From contig JAIVJI010000083.1 of the NCBI GenBank assembly GCA_020200135.1, forward strand, positions 1 to 64,000: 64,000 nucleotides of DNA, given 5' to 3'. The stretch is from Acidobacteriota bacterium (lineage in GTDB: Bacteria > Acidobacteriota > Blastocatellia > Pyrinomonadales > Pyrinomonadaceae). Below the pieces are notes generated by a model. It ran no database searches. It was not told where the DNA came from and saw only the letters and a program-made list of their open reading frames with translations. Below are positions 1 through 8,822 of this stretch, one piece after another (position 1 is the first letter of the stretch; the number at the start of each line of letters is the position of its first letter). Made by a program: the position numbers and the translations under genes.

Positions 1-735
1 ACGCTGCTCGTCCCCCTCTCGCACGTCCTCTTCAAGAGCGCGTCGTTGCAGGACGCGCGCGCCATCACCGAGCGCGCGCACGAGGTCGGCGCGCTCGTCG
101 TGCTCGACACCTACCAGTCGGCCGGCACCGTCCCCTTCAGCGTGAAAGACCTGGACGTTGACTTCTGCACGGGCGGCTCGGTCAAGTGGCTCTGCGGCGG
201 CCCCGGCGCGGGCTACCTCTACGTCGCGCCGCGGCTCCAACTGGTGTTGGAGCCGAAGGTCACGGGCTGGATGGCGCACGCCGCGCCGTTCGCCTTCGAG
301 GACGGGCCGATTCAATACGCCGGGGGCGCCGCGCGCTTCCTGCACGGGTCGCCCGCCGTCCCCGCGCTCTACGCGGCGGAGTCGGGCTACCGTGTCATCA
401 ACGAGATCGGCGTCGAAAGGATACGCGAGAAGAGCGTCCGGCAGACGCAGAGGCTCATCGAGCTGGCCGAAGAGGCGGGGCTGCGCGTGACGAGCCCGCG
501 CGACCCGGCGCGGCGCGGCGGCACCATCACCATCGCCGCCGACCACGCGGCCGCCGTCACCCGCGAGCTGATACGCCGCGAGTTCATCGTGGACTACCGC
601 CCCGGCGCCGGCATACGCATCTCGCCGCACTTCTACACGAAGGACGAGGAGCTGGAGCTGGTCGTCCGCGAGATGCGCCGCATCCTCGACACGCGCGCCT
701 ACGCCGCGCACGAGTCGGCCGGCGCGGCATTCTGA
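1..735 (+). CDS. kynU: Kynureninase-like aminotransferase class V, 3' part
   Basis: The frame is open from the first base, so the N-terminal half lies outside the window. The family hydrolyses kynurenine to anthranilate and alanine with PLP. Visible features are the PLP-lysine stretch GGSVKWLCGGPG, the preceding LDTYQSAGTVPF segment and the C-terminal DYRPGAGIRISPHFY, which is typical of kynureninase-like fold-type I enzymes. The next gene is a tryptophan 2,3-dioxygenase, which supports kynureninase over a generic class V aminotransferase or cysteine desulfurase. The TGA stop at 733-735 lies just before a heptad inverted repeat. Confidence 0.82.
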   Translation, partial: TLLVPLSHVLFKSASLQDARAITERAHEVGALVVLDTYQSAGTVPFSVKDLDVDFCTGGSVKWLCGGPGAGYLYVAPRLQLVLEPKVTGWMAHAAPFAFEDGPIQYAGGAARFLHGSPAVPALYAAESGYRVINEIGVERIREKSVRQTQRLIELAEEAGLRVTSPRDPARRGGTITIAADHAAAVTRELIRREFIVDYRPGAGIRISPHFYTKDEELELVVREMRRILDTRAYAAHESAGAAF

Positions 736-739
736 AAGC

Positions 740-859
740 AGTAGGCAGCGGGCAGATGGCGGCGGGCAGTTGAAAGCCCCGCCGTCGAGTCTTTCGGATT
801 AGCCCTTCAACATCCGAAACGCGGAGCGACTGCCTACTGCCATCTGCCTACTGCCTACT
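740..859. repeat. Heptad inverted repeat E1 (family A, AGTAGGC type)
   Basis: The left arm at 740-770 consists of 7-nt words AGTAGGC, AGCGGGC, AGATGGC, GGCGGGC, AGT. The right arm at 829-859 is its near-perfect reverse complement over 31 nt. A T run at 860-865 follows directly and then the ATG of the next gene, so the element looks like a terminator touching the dioxygenase start. The inner part contains TTTCGGAT/ATCCGAAA and the block ACGCGGAGCG, also found in element E2. Confidence 0.85.
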
Positions 860-865
860 TTTTTT

Positions 866-1723
866 ATGTCAAAAGAATACGGCGGCAACGCCCCGCTCTC
901 TTACAACAGGTACTTGCGCGTGCGCGACCTGATAGGGTTGCAGGGGTGCCTGTCCGACCCGGCGCACCACGACGAGCTGCTCTTCATCACCATCCACCAG
1001 GCGTACGAGCTTTGGTTCAAGCAGATTCTCCACGAGGCGGACGCCGCCCTCTCCGCGATGCGCGAAGACCGCGCGGCGTCGGCCGCGCGCGCGCTCGCAC
1101 GCGTCGTCGAGATAGAGAAGCTGCTCGTCACGCAGATACACATCCTGGAGACGATGTCGCCGATCAACTTCCTCGCCTTCCGCGACCAGCTCAACCCGGC
1201 GAGCGGGTTCCAGTCGATGCAGTTCCGCGAGATCGAGTTCGCCTCGGGTCTCAAGGACGAGGCCGTCATGCGCGCCTTCGGCGACGATGAGTTCGCGAGC
1301 GAGCGCCTGCGCGCGCGCCGCGACGCGCCCACGCTCGGCGAGGAGTTCTTCGCGCTGCTCGCGCGGCGCGGACTCGACGCGCCGCCCGACGACCCGCAAA
1401 ACTCCGCCGAGGGGCGGCGCGCCCTCTACGACCGCCGCGTGCGCGCCGTGCTCGAAGTCATCACACACTTCGAGTCGCGCTACGAGGAGTTCCAGCTCTC
1501 CGAGATGCTCATCGCGCACGACGAGTTCTTCTCGCTCTGGCGCTACCACCACGTCAAGATGGTCGAGCGGATGCTCGGCACGAAACCCGGCACCGGCGGC
1601 AGCGAGGGCGTCGGCTACCTCAGGACGACGCTCGACAAAAAATTCTTCCCCGAACTCTGGGAGGCGCGCACGCACCTCGACTCGAAGCACGGCGCGGCGG
1701 GCTGCCCCTTCACCGGCCGCTGA
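866..1723 (+). CDS. kynA: Tryptophan 2,3-dioxygenase
   Basis: A 285-residue protein of normal family length. The haem enzyme opens the indole ring of L-tryptophan to N-formylkynurenine in the cytoplasm. Recognisable motifs are HDELLFITIHQAYELWFKQI near residues 34-53, LETMSPINFLAFRDQL, SGFQSMQFREIE, and the C-terminal RYHHVKMVERMLG with GTGGSEGVGYL. With the kynureninase upstream it forms the first steps of the kynurenine route; no formamidase is visible in the window. The ATG follows the T run of element E1 directly and has no Shine-Dalgarno sequence, so translation may be leaderless or weak. Confidence 0.95.
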   Translation: MSKEYGGNAPLSYNRYLRVRDLIGLQGCLSDPAHHDELLFITIHQAYELWFKQILHEADAALSAMREDRAASAARALARVVEIEKLLVTQIHILETMSPINFLAFRDQLNPASGFQSMQFREIEFASGLKDEAVMRAFGDDEFASERLRARRDAPTLGEEFFALLARRGLDAPPDDPQNSAEGRRALYDRRVRAVLEVITHFESRYEEFQLSEMLIAHDEFFSLWRYHHVKMVERMLGTKPGTGGSEGVGYLRTTLDKKFFPELWEARTHLDSKHGAAGCPFTGR

Positions 1724-1740
1724 CCGAGGAGGACGAACCG

Positions 1741-2109
1741 ATGGGGACCCCTGCCCTGACCTTCCTTCTAATCGCCGTCTTTGCCGCCGCCATCTTTTAC
1801 GTCGCGTGGAGGGTGTTGCGGCCGACGGGAAACTCCCGCGCGCGCCGCACGGGCAGGCGCGGGGACACGTCGGGGGACATCGGTTACATCGGCCTCCCGC
1901 CGACGCACGATTCGTCGGGCGTCGGCGGCTCAGGCTTCACCTCTGACGCCGGCGGCTCGGGAGGTTCCGAGGGCAGTCCGGGCGGCGACTTCAGCGGCGG
2001 GGGGGACTTCGGCGGCGGCGGCGCCGGTGGCGACTTCGGCGGCGGTGACAGCGGCGGCGGCGGTGACGGCGGTGGAGGTGGTGACGGCGGCGGCGGTGGC
2101 GGCGCATAG
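1741..2109 (+). CDS. Small membrane-anchored protein with Gly/Asp-rich tail
   Basis: A 122-residue protein with one N-terminal transmembrane helix (about residues 5-24, FLLIAVFAAAIFYVAW), a short basic stretch, then from about residue 60 a low-complexity tail of GGG, GGD and SGG runs. A GAGGAGG ribosome site at 1726-1732 sits 8 nt before the ATG. It starts 17 nt after the dioxygenase stop and is probably in its operon. I do not recognise a family. The tail resembles the flexible Gly-rich ends of several bacterial membrane proteins and gives no functional hint. Confidence 0.65.
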   Translation: MGTPALTFLLIAVFAAAIFYVAWRVLRPTGNSRARRTGRRGDTSGDIGYIGLPPTHDSSGVGGSGFTSDAGGSGGSEGSPGGDFSGGGDFGGGGAGGDFGGGDSGGGGDGGGGGDGGGGGGA

Positions 2110-2157
2110 AAACATGCGGGTGGATAACGTCGTGCTTACGTTCCGCTGTGAGGTGAC

Positions 2158-3702
2158 ATGAGAGTCGAGTTCCCCGAGCGCTTCCGGATGGGCGACTACT
2201 TCCTCTACCACAACGTGGAGGAGGGGCGCGAGGGTAAGACTTGTCTCTACTACCGCGACGAGACCTTCACGTATGCGGACGCCGTGCGCATGTCGAACCG
2301 CGCGGGCGGCGCGCTGCGCGAGCTGGGCCTCGGCGTGGAAGACCGCGTGATGTTGGTGCTGCCCGACTGCCCGGAGTTCGTCTGGACGTGGTTCGGCGCG
2401 AACCGCGTGGGCGGCGTCATCACGATGGTCAACCCGCTGCTGCCGGCCGAAGACTACCGCTACTACCTCGAATACACGCGCGCGCGCGTCGCCGTCATAC
2501 ACGAGTCGCTGCTTGAGAACTTCACGCGGGCCGCCGAGGGGTCGAAGCACCTGCGCGGCGTCCTGGTCGTCGGCCACGAGCGCGGGCGCTTCCACTCCTT
2601 CCCGGAAGCGCTCGCCGCACAGCCGGACGAGCTGACGCCCGCTGACCTGCACCGCGACGACGTGGCCATCTGGCTCTTCACCTCGGGCTCCACGGGGCAT
2701 CCGAAGGGCGCGGTTCATTTGCAGCACGACCTGCCCTACAACACCGAGTGCTACGCGAAGGGCGTGCTCGGCGTGAATGAGAACGACCTGACGGTCTCGG
2801 TGCCGAAGCTCTTCTTCGGCTACGCCACGGGCACCAACCTCCTCTTCCCCTTTGCCGTGGGCGGCGCGACCGCGCTCTTCCCGGAGCGCTCGACGCCCGA
2901 GAAGCTCTTCGAGGTCATCGAGCGCCACCGCCCGACCATCCTGACGAGCGTGCCGACGATGATAGGCGGCATGCTCTCGCTCCCCGGCGCGGCGCGGAAA
3001 GATTTGTCCAGCCTGCGCATGTGTCTCTCGGCGGGCGAGGCGCTGCCGGGGGAGCTGTACCGGCGCTGGGTCGAGACCTTCGGCGTGGAGATTTACGACG
3101 GCATCGGCTCGGCCGAGATGTTCCACATCTACATCACCAACCGCCCCGGCGACGTGAAGCCCGGCAGCCTCGGCCGCGTCGTCGAGGGGTACGAGGCGCA
3201 GATAGTCGACGGCGAAGGGAGGCCCGTCCCGGCGGGCGAGATGGGGACGCTGCGCGTCGGCGGCGACTCGGCCGCCCTGTGCTACTGGCAGGCGCACGAG
3301 AAGTCGAAGCAGACCTTCGCGGGCGACTGGTGTACGACGGGCGACCAGTTCCACGCGGACGAGGAGGGATACTTCTGGTACCACGGCCGCACCGACGACA
3401 TGCTGAAGGTCTCGGGCATCTTCGTCGCGCCCGCCGAGATAGAGAACTGCCTGCTCGGGCACGAGGCCGTGCTCGAAGCGGCGGTCGTCGGCCACGACGC
3501 GGGCGACGGCCTCGTCAAGCCCAAAGCCTTCCTCGTCCTGCGCGAAGGACGCGCCCCCGGCGACGCGCTGGCGCTGTCCATCAAGGAGTTCGTCAAATCC
3601 AACCTCGCCCCCTACAAGTACCCGCGCTGGGTCGAGTTCGTAGACTCGCTCCCCAAGAACGACCGGGGGAAGATCGACAGGAAGCAGTTGAAAGAAAAGT
3701 AG
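2158..3702 (+). CDS. Benzoate/2-aminobenzoate-CoA ligase-type acyl-AMP synthetase
   Basis: A 514-residue ANL-superfamily enzyme of normal length. The ATP-binding P-loop is LFTSGSTGHPKGAVHLQHD (about residues 175-193). The adenylation core has YDGIGSAEMFHIY, the hinge is CTTGDQF with YHGRTDDMLKVSG, and the C-terminal lysine lies in PKNDRGKIDRKQL. The VHLQHD extension and the FFGYATGTNLLFPF block are typical of the benzoate-CoA ligase subfamily. Lying just after kynureninase and the dioxygenase, the likely substrate is anthranilate, giving 2-aminobenzoyl-CoA; the substrate is inferred from context. The TAG stop at 3700-3702 is part of the left arm of heptad element E2. Confidence 0.88.
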   Translation: MRVEFPERFRMGDYFLYHNVEEGREGKTCLYYRDETFTYADAVRMSNRAGGALRELGLGVEDRVMLVLPDCPEFVWTWFGANRVGGVITMVNPLLPAEDYRYYLEYTRARVAVIHESLLENFTRAAEGSKHLRGVLVVGHERGRFHSFPEALAAQPDELTPADLHRDDVAIWLFTSGSTGHPKGAVHLQHDLPYNTECYAKGVLGVNENDLTVSVPKLFFGYATGTNLLFPFAVGGATALFPERSTPEKLFEVIERHRPTILTSVPTMIGGMLSLPGAARKDLSSLRMCLSAGEALPGELYRRWVETFGVEIYDGIGSAEMFHIYITNRPGDVKPGSLGRVVEGYEAQIVDGEGRPVPAGEMGTLRVGGDSAALCYWQAHEKSKQTFAGDWCTTGDQFHADEEGYFWYHGRTDDMLKVSGIFVAPAEIENCLLGHEAVLEAAVVGHDAGDGLVKPKAFLVLREGRAPGDALALSIKEFVKSNLAPYKYPRWVEFVDSLPKNDRGKIDRKQLKEK

Positions 3703-3793
3703 ACAGTAGTCAGTAGAAAAAACTTCATACCCGAGCCATCGGTATTTTGACGGCAACGACCGTAACGCGGAGCGCTACTGACTACTGTCTACT
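3698..3793. repeat. Heptad inverted repeat E2 (family A)
   Basis: The arms at 3698-3716 and 3775-3793 are perfect 19-nt reverse complements made of AGTAGAC, AGTAGTC, AGTAG. The left arm supplies the stop codon of the CoA ligase. The right arm ends 5 nt before the thioesterase ATG. The block AACGCGGAGCG before the right arm also occurs at the same place in E1, which ties the two together as one family. Confidence 0.88.
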
Positions 3794-3798
3794 CCCTT

Positions 3799-4227
3799 AT
3801 GCCCTTCTCCGCCCTCATCCCCGTCCGGTTCGGCGACTGCGACCCGGCGGGGCTCGTCTACTACCCCGCGCTGTTCCACTACTGCCACGCGGCGATGGAG
3901 GAGTTCTTCGCGGCGCGCTGCGGCGTGCCTTACGCGCGGCTGTTGGCCGACGAGCGCGTCGGGTTCCCGACGGTCAACGTGCGCGCCGAGTTTTACGCGC
4001 CCCTCGTCTACGGCGACGTGGCGTCGGTCGAGGTGTGGGTCTCGTCCGTCGGGCGCACCTCCGCCACCTTCGAGTACCGCCTGCGCCGCGCCGCCGACCA
4101 AAAGCTGTGCGCCGCCGCGACGCACGTGCAGGTCTCGATGAGCCTCGACGAGCGCCGCGCCGTCCCCGTCCCCGCCGACCTGCGCCGCGCCTTCGAGCAG
4201 AGCGCGCCTGACAGCCCGCACGCCTGA
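3799..4227 (+). CDS. 4-hydroxybenzoyl-CoA thioesterase family hotdog protein
   Basis: A 142-residue single hotdog domain. The N-terminus IPVRFGDCDPAGLVYYPA carries the catalytic aspartate of the 4HBT class, followed by the hotdog helix region and a strand with RAEFYAPLVYGD. The family hydrolyses aryl- or acyl-CoA thioesters. Directly downstream of an aryl-CoA ligase, it probably recovers CoA from stalled aminobenzoyl-CoA or products of its breakdown, which is inference from gene order. The ATG follows element E2 closely and no clear ribosome site is visible. Confidence 0.85.
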   Translation: MPFSALIPVRFGDCDPAGLVYYPALFHYCHAAMEEFFAARCGVPYARLLADERVGFPTVNVRAEFYAPLVYGDVASVEVWVSSVGRTSATFEYRLRRAADQKLCAAATHVQVSMSLDERRAVPVPADLRRAFEQSAPDSPHA

Positions 4228-4531
4228 ATCCGTCGGCCCCGGCTGGGAGTCCTGGAAAGGCGCGGCCTTTAAGAGTTTATTCGGCGTGATTTGACAACGT
4301 TCAGAACATAGTCTAAAGTCCGCCGCGCTTATGTAAGAGCGTTCAGGCACCGCCGCAGCAAGTCCCGCAGGGACGTCCTCGGCGGCCCATCCGGATAATG
4401 CACCTACCGCGAAGGTCAGCATCTCCACTTTAGTCGTAATCAGTCGTGGGGGCTTCAGTCATTCTTACGCCCCCGAGCCCCCAACCCCGCGCCCACGCGC
4501 GGCATCTTGCCCCGAGGAGAGTAAACTCAGC
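4228..4531 (+). promoter_or_regulatory. Intergenic leader with promoter candidate and hairpins
   Basis: This 304-nt gap has no gene. TTGACA at 4291-4296 is followed after 17 nt by TAAAGT at 4314-4319 (4 of 6 to TATAAT), a plausible sigma-70 promoter for the secreted protein at 4532. The transcript leader would hold a stem CCGCCG/CGGCGG (4350-4355 with 4380-4385) enclosing GTCCC-GCA-GGGAC (4362-4374), and a second stem GGGGGC/GCCCCC (4448-4453 with 4469-4474). A GAGGAG ribosome site lies near 4516. I cannot assign the leader to a known riboswitch class. Confidence 0.4.
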
Positions 4532-5593
4532 ATGAGAATCAAGAGCTTTATCTTTAGCTTCGCAGTCCTGGCCTCACTGACCCTGATCGCCGCTTCCGGC
4601 GGCGGAACCGCCGCGCGCGTCGCTTGCACTTCGACCGAAGTGACTGAGAGCGACATCACCAGGCAACTGCACGGCACCCCGCCGACCGACAACTGGGTGC
4701 TTTACACGCGCCAGAGCGGCAACGGCGCCTTTGTGACCGGGCCGGGCACGCCGCCCGAAGGCGCCGGCAGCCTGAGTCTGCAAACGCCCGGCATCCCGCC
4801 CAACACCAGCGACAAGGTCTACCTCTACAACTACGACCACATCGGCACCGCCCTGAGCAGCATCAACGCCATCAGCTACTCCACCTACCGCACGGCGGGC
4901 GCCGGCCAGCAGGTGACCGCCATCAACATTGCGATCGACATTAACGGCGGGACGCTCAACCCCGGCGAGTTCGCCACGCTCGTCTTCGAGCCGGTCTACA
5001 ACACCGCCCAGGGCCCCGTCCAGAACAACGTCTGGCAGTCGTGGGACGCCTACAGCGGCGGCACCGCCCGCTGGTGGGGCACGGGCGCCGTCGGGACGGC
5101 CGGCTGTGACGCCACGGAGCCGCTCTGCACCTGGACGGACATCCTCAGCATCTTCCCGAACGCCACCATCGTCGGCGGCTTCGGCGTCAACCAGGGCGGA
5201 GGCAACGACGGGCTCTTCGCCTCGACCGACGCCCTCACGCTCAGCTACGGGACGAGCTGCGTCACCTACGACTTCGAGCCCGACGCGGACAACGACGGCG
5301 TGGGCGACGGCAGCGACAATTGCCCCACCATCCAGAACGCTAACCAGCTCGACAGCGACAACGACGGTCAGGGTGATGTCTGCGACACCGACGACGACAA
5401 CGACGGCGTGGGCGACGCCAACGACCTCTGCCCCGGCACGCCTTCCGGCACGACGGTCAACGGCGCGGGCTGCCCCGTGCCCACGAGCAAGGACGCGTGC
5501 AAGAACGGCGGCTGGCAGACTCTCTACGGCACCGGCGGCACGACCTTCAAGAATCAGGGGCAGTGCATCCAGTACGCCAACACCGGCAAGTAG
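4532..5593 (+). CDS. Secreted protein with thrombospondin type 3 repeats
   Basis: A 353-residue exported protein. It has a signal peptide (residues 1 to about 28, ending near GGGTAARVA) and an unrecognised beta-rich domain of about 210 residues. Next come calcium-binding thrombospondin type 3 repeats at about residues 250-310, with the [15 protein letters not shown] and [12 protein letters not shown] patterns. The C-terminal Cys-containing module is [13 protein letters not shown]...FKNQGQC. I know the last module from acidobacterial secreted proteins, which is recollection and not a search result. The likely location is the cell surface or outside the cell, and the function is unknown. The start is supported by GAGGAG 10-15 nt upstream. 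Confidence 0.8.
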   Translation: MRIKSFIFSFAVLASLTLIAASGGGTAARVACTSTEVTESDITRQLHGTPPTDNWVLYTRQSGNGAFVTGPGTPPEGAGSLSLQTPGIPPNTSDKVYLYNYDHIGTALSSINAISYSTYRTAGAGQQVTAINIAIDINGGTLNPGEFATLVFEPVYNTAQGPVQNNVWQSWDAYSGGTARWWGTGAVGTAGCDATEPLCTWTDILSIFPNATIVGGFGVNQGGGNDGLFASTDALTLSYGTSCVTYDFEPDADNDGVGDGSDNCPTIQNANQLDSDNDGQGDVCDTDDDNDGVGDANDLCPGTPSGTTVNGAGCPVPTSKDACKNGGWQTLYGTGGTTFKNQGQCIQYANTGK

Positions 5594-5632
5594 CCGACCC
5601 GGACGAGGCCGACGTTGCGGCCGCGAACCAAC

Positions 5633-5665
5633 GAGGGGGGCGGGGACGAGAGTCCCGCCCCCTTT
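5633..5665 (+). terminator. Rho-independent terminator after the TSP3-repeat gene
   Basis: A G-rich arm GGGGGGCGGGGA pairs with TCCCGCCCCC with one bulge and is followed by a short T run (CTTTCGTCTT). It lies about 40 nt after the stop at 5593 and is correctly oriented for that gene. Confidence 0.65.
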
Positions 5666-5913
5666 CGTCTTCGGGCGGGCGTGTGAGCCACGCGGTTGAC
5701 ACGCCATGCGGGGTCGAATAGGACGCGCGCCGTCCTCGCGTTCACTTCCACCCCGACGGTCGTGACGGCCGTCACAACGTTCCCGGCGCGCGCGGGCGTA
5801 TAGTTTTCGCGCGGCCCCGAGTCTCCGGGACGGGTCACAGTCCCGCCCCTCTTTTTTGACGGCGTTTGAGACCGCGGCGGCGGAAATCGCAACCGGCGGC
5901 CGCGCCGCGCGTT

Positions 5914-5942
5914 TTTACATGAGGTTTTTCGTGGCTTATAAT
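5914..5942 (+). promoter_or_regulatory. Sigma-70-type promoter upstream of the TPR gene
   Basis: TTTACA at 5914-5919 and TATAAT at 5937-5942 are separated by exactly 17 nt. Transcription would start near 5949, about 80 nt before the GTG start of the TPR protein. Apart from the terminator and this promoter, the 435-nt gap 5594-6028 shows no gene I can support. Confidence 0.7.
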
Positions 5943-6028
5943 CTGGACGCCCTCCGGGTTCTCTGCCTCGAAGCCTTTCCTCTTGAAAGTCTGTACGGCG
6001 CGGCCCGGGGCCGCAGGAGGTTTCGGCC

Positions 6029-7330
6029 GTGCCCAAACGCAAGACTTATTCGCTTCTCTTCCCGCTCGTCCTCGCGGCGGCGCTGCTCTTTCCGCACGCC
6101 GCGCTCGGCAGCCGCTTCCCCGACGCGCCGGCGCCCGCCGCGAGCGACGCCGGCGCGCCGGCCGTCAGGGGCGCCGGGGAGGAGCCGGCCGCGGGCGGCG
6201 CCAAACCCGACGGCGGAGCGGCCGACGAGACACAAAAGCCGAAGCGTAAAGGTAACGCCTTCACACGCGCGCTCGGCGCGCCCTTCCGCGCGCTCGCGCG
6301 TCTGTTCGGCGGCGGCAAGTCGAAGTCCGAGACGGCGAAGAAGAGTCCCGCCCCGACGCAAGAGACGACGGCCGCCGCGTCCACCCAAAGCACACAGGAT
6401 GTTGAGGCGGCCCGGAACGTCGCGGCGGGAGAGTCGAAGCCGGGCAAGGGCGACGCCGCGCCCGTGTCGCCGGGAGAGACCACGGCGGCGGCGGCGGCGA
6501 CTTCGTCCGCGCCGGTCGAAGCCCCGAGGGTCGAGCCCATCGCCGCGCCCGCGCGTGCGCGCGAGACCGCCGAAGTCCCGCGCGACACGGCCGTCGCCAC
6601 GCGCGCGTCGGAGGGCGTGCGCATCGTCCGCCCGTCGGTGGGCGAGGTCGCGCGCGAGCTTCAGCCGCGGATATGGATTCCGAAGATCGTCGGCGTCCCC
6701 TCCGACCCCGTCTCGCAGGGGCGCGCGCTGCTCCAGCACGGCTACCTACAGGAGGCCATCGCCGAGCTGCAGACCGCCGCGACGACGGGGCTGCCCGAGC
6801 AGCTCGCCGAGGCGAACAACCTGCTCGGCCTCGCCTACGACCGGCTCGGCTGGCACCTACAGGCGGCCGAGGCTTACGAGCGCGCGCTCTCCGCCTCGCC
6901 GAAGGACTACGTCGCGCTGACGAACCTCGGCTACTCGCTCTACCTCGCCGACGACTACAGGGGCGCGCTCAAGCGCCTCAAGCAGGCGGCCAGGCTCGCG
7001 CCGAACGAGCCGGTCATCCTCAACAACCTCGGCGTCGTCAACGCGCGCCTCGGCCGCTACGGCGACGCCTACAGGAACTTCGCCAGAGTCTCGAACGAGT
7101 ACGAGGCGCACCTCAAGCTCGCCGGCATCCTCGAAGACCAGCGGCGCGACCGTGAAGCCGTCAAGCACTACGAGGCCGCGCTCCGCCTCCAGCCCGGCGC
7201 CAGCGCCGTCCTCGAACGCCTCGTCGCGCTCTACGAGCGCACCGGCGCCCGCGACAAGGCCGACACCGCACGCCGCGCCCTCGGCCAGCCGAAGAACCCG
7301 CAGAAGACCGCGACCGGCGGCGGCGGCTGA
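6029..7330 (+). CDS. Exported tetratricopeptide-repeat protein
   Basis: A 433-residue protein. The start is GTG, chosen because AGGAGG at 6015-6020 lies 8 nt upstream. It has a signal peptide (about residues 1-26, LLFPLVLAAALLFPHAALG), then a long Ala/Pro/Glu-rich linker to about residue 220. Five or so TPR units follow (about 225-415), for example AEANNLLGLAYDRLGW and VALTNLGYSLYLADDYRGA. It ends in a Gly tail. Such proteins are protein-interaction scaffolds in the periplasm or outer membrane; no partner can be named. The gene has its own promoter and a shared terminator at 7354. Confidence 0.82.
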   Translation: MPKRKTYSLLFPLVLAAALLFPHAALGSRFPDAPAPAASDAGAPAVRGAGEEPAAGGAKPDGGAADETQKPKRKGNAFTRALGAPFRALARLFGGGKSKSETAKKSPAPTQETTAAASTQSTQDVEAARNVAAGESKPGKGDAAPVSPGETTAAAAATSSAPVEAPRVEPIAAPARARETAEVPRDTAVATRASEGVRIVRPSVGEVARELQPRIWIPKIVGVPSDPVSQGRALLQHGYLQEAIAELQTAATTGLPEQLAEANNLLGLAYDRLGWHLQAAEAYERALSASPKDYVALTNLGYSLYLADDYRGALKRLKQAARLAPNEPVILNNLGVVNARLGRYGDAYRNFARVSNEYEAHLKLAGILEDQRRDREAVKHYEAALRLQPGASAVLERLVALYERTGARDKADTARRALGQPKNPQKTATGGGG

Positions 7331-7335
7331 GGAAG

Positions 7336-7421
7336 AGTAAGCAGTAGACGCTAGAGGCGGCGCGCCCGGTTCAACTCGGACGCGCCGCCTCAGTTTTTCT
7401 ACTGACTACTGTCTACTGTCT
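7336..7421. repeat. Heptad element E3 (family A) with inner GC hairpin
   Basis: The outer left arm at 7336-7354 has words AGTAAGC, AGTAGAC. The right arm at 7399-7421, read in reverse complement, has AGTAGAC, AGTAGTC, AGTAG. The inner hairpin is the terminator at 7354-7391. The right arm overlaps the end of the response-regulator gene and provides its last residue and TAG stop (7413-7415). The sequence GTAGAAAAACNGAGGCGGCG of the reverse strand recurs in element E14. Confidence 0.75.
7354..7398. terminator. Terminator between convergent genes
   Basis: A perfect 11-bp stem GAGGCGGCGCG (7354-7364) with CGCGCCGCCTC (7381-7391) is followed on the + strand by AGTTTTT. It ends the TPR transcript and may also act for the convergent two-component operon. 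Confidence 0.8.
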
Positions 7422-8822
7422 CTTGGTCAGGTTGTAATCTCGGAGGCGGCGGTAGAGCGTGGAGGGCGAGATGCCGAGCATCTCGGCGGTCTTGCCGCGG
7501 TGCCAGCCGGTCTGCTCCAGCGCGGCGAGTATCTGCTGGCGCTCGACCTCGCGCAGGGGGGGCGGGACGCCCGGCGCGGCCGCCGCCCCTTGCGCGCCGG
7601 CGTCGCCCGCGGGCGCGGCGGCCGCGGGGCGGAAGACGGCGACGGGGCTGACGATCTCGGGCGGCAGCTCGGCGGTCGTGATGCGGCCGTCGTTGGCGAG
7701 CAGGACGGCGCGCTCCAAAGTGTTCCGGAGCTGGCGGACGTTGCCCGGCCACGCGTAGGACCTGAGCGCGGAGAGCGTCTCGGGCAGCAGCTCGGGCGCG
7801 GCGGGGCCGGCGAGCTGTTTGAGCAGGTGCTGCGCGATGGGCTCGACGTCCTCCGGCCGCTCGCGCAGCGGCGGCAGGTTGATCTGGAAGCTGTTGATGC
7901 GGTAGAGCAGGTCCGCGCGGAAGCGCCCGTCGGAGGTGACCTCGCCCACGTCGCGGTTGGTGGCGGCGACCACGCGGACGTTGACCTGCACCTTGCGCAC
8001 CGCGCCGACGCGGTAGAACGAGTTGGTCTCGATGGCGCGCAGGAGTTTCGACTGCAACGGCGGGGGGAGATCGGTCACCTCGTCGAGGAAGATGGTCCCG
8101 TTGTCGGCCAGCTCCCACAGCCCGAGCTTGCGCCCCTTCGCCCCCGAGAACGCGCCCGCCTCGTACCCGAACAGCTCCGACTCCAATAAAGTCTCCTGGA
8201 ACGCCGCGCAGTTCAAGTCGATGAACGAGCCCTCGCTGCGCAGGGAGAGGCGGTGGATGGCGTTGGCGACCAGCTCCTTGCCCGTCCCCGACTCGCCCGT
8301 GATGAGCACACTGGCGTCCGACGGCGCGACCCGCTCGACGAGGCGCATCACCTCGCGCATCGCGTCGGAGACGAAGACTATCTCGGGCGTCGCCGAACGG
8401 CGCTCGACCAGCGTCCGCAGGCGCGCGTTGTCCACGCGCAGGCGTCGCTTCTCGGCCGCCTGCTTGACGAGCACGTCCAGCTCCGCGATGCGGTAGGGCT
8501 TGGAGAGGTAGTCGTAGGCGCCGAGCTTCATCGCCTCGATGGCCGACTCGACCGTGGCGTGCCCCGTCAGCATGATGACCTCGGGCGGGTTCGGCCGCTG
8601 GTGGACGCGGCGCAAAAGCTCCATGCCGTCCATGTGCGGCATCGAGATGTCGGAGAGCAGCACGTCCACGTTGCTCTCTTCCAGGAGCTTGAGCGCCGCC
8701 TCGCCGTCGGGCGCGACGCGCACGTCGTGCCCCATCCGCTGGAGTTCTTTCTGCAGGACGAGGCGGAGGTTGGCCTCGTCCTCGGCGACGAGTATGCGCG
8801 CGGGCTGTCGGTTTTCGCTCAA
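7413..8822 (-). CDS. NtrC-family sigma-54-dependent response regulator
   Basis: A 469-residue protein in three parts. Residues 9-125 are a receiver domain with phospho-acceptor D58 in [12 protein letters not shown]. Residues about 145-375 are an AAA+ domain with Walker A GESGTGKE, Walker B GTIFLDE and R-finger region. Residues about 425-469 are a Fis-type helix-turn-helix ([18 protein letters not shown]). The sigma-54 contact loop reads GAFSGA instead of the usual GAFTGA. The start codon is TTG (8822), overlapping the TGA stop of the sensor kinase as TTGA, so translation is probably coupled. It should activate sigma-54 promoters after phosphorylation by its neighbour; targets are unknown. Confidence 0.9.
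   Translation of the reverse strand: MSENRQPARILVAEDEANLRLVLQKELQRMGHDVRVAPDGEAALKLLEESNVDVLLSDISMPHMDGMELLRRVHQRPNPPEVIMLTGHATVESAIEAMKLGAYDYLSKPYRIAELDVLVKQAAEKRRLRVDNARLRTLVERRSATPEIVFVSDAMREVMRLVERVAPSDASVLITGESGTGKELVANAIHRLSLRSEGSFIDLNCAAFQETLLESELFGYEAGAFSGAKGRKLGLWELADNGTIFLDEVTDLPPPLQSKLLRAIETNSFYRVGAVRKVQVNVRVVAATNRDVGEVTSDGRFRADLLYRINSFQINLPPLRERPEDVEPIAQHLLKQLAGPAAPELLPETLSALRSYAWPGNVRQLRNTLERAVLLANDGRITTAELPPEIVSPVAVFRPAAAAPAGDAGAQGAAAAPGVPPPLREVERQQILAALEQTGWHRGKTAEMLGISPSTLYRRLRDYNLTKRQ

Noticed and set aside
1930-3756. 608-codon minus-strand open frame opposite the CoA ligase
   Set aside because: It is antisense to a clear ANL enzyme, has Arg/Val/Ala-rich composition without motifs, and is typical of GC-rich shadow frames.
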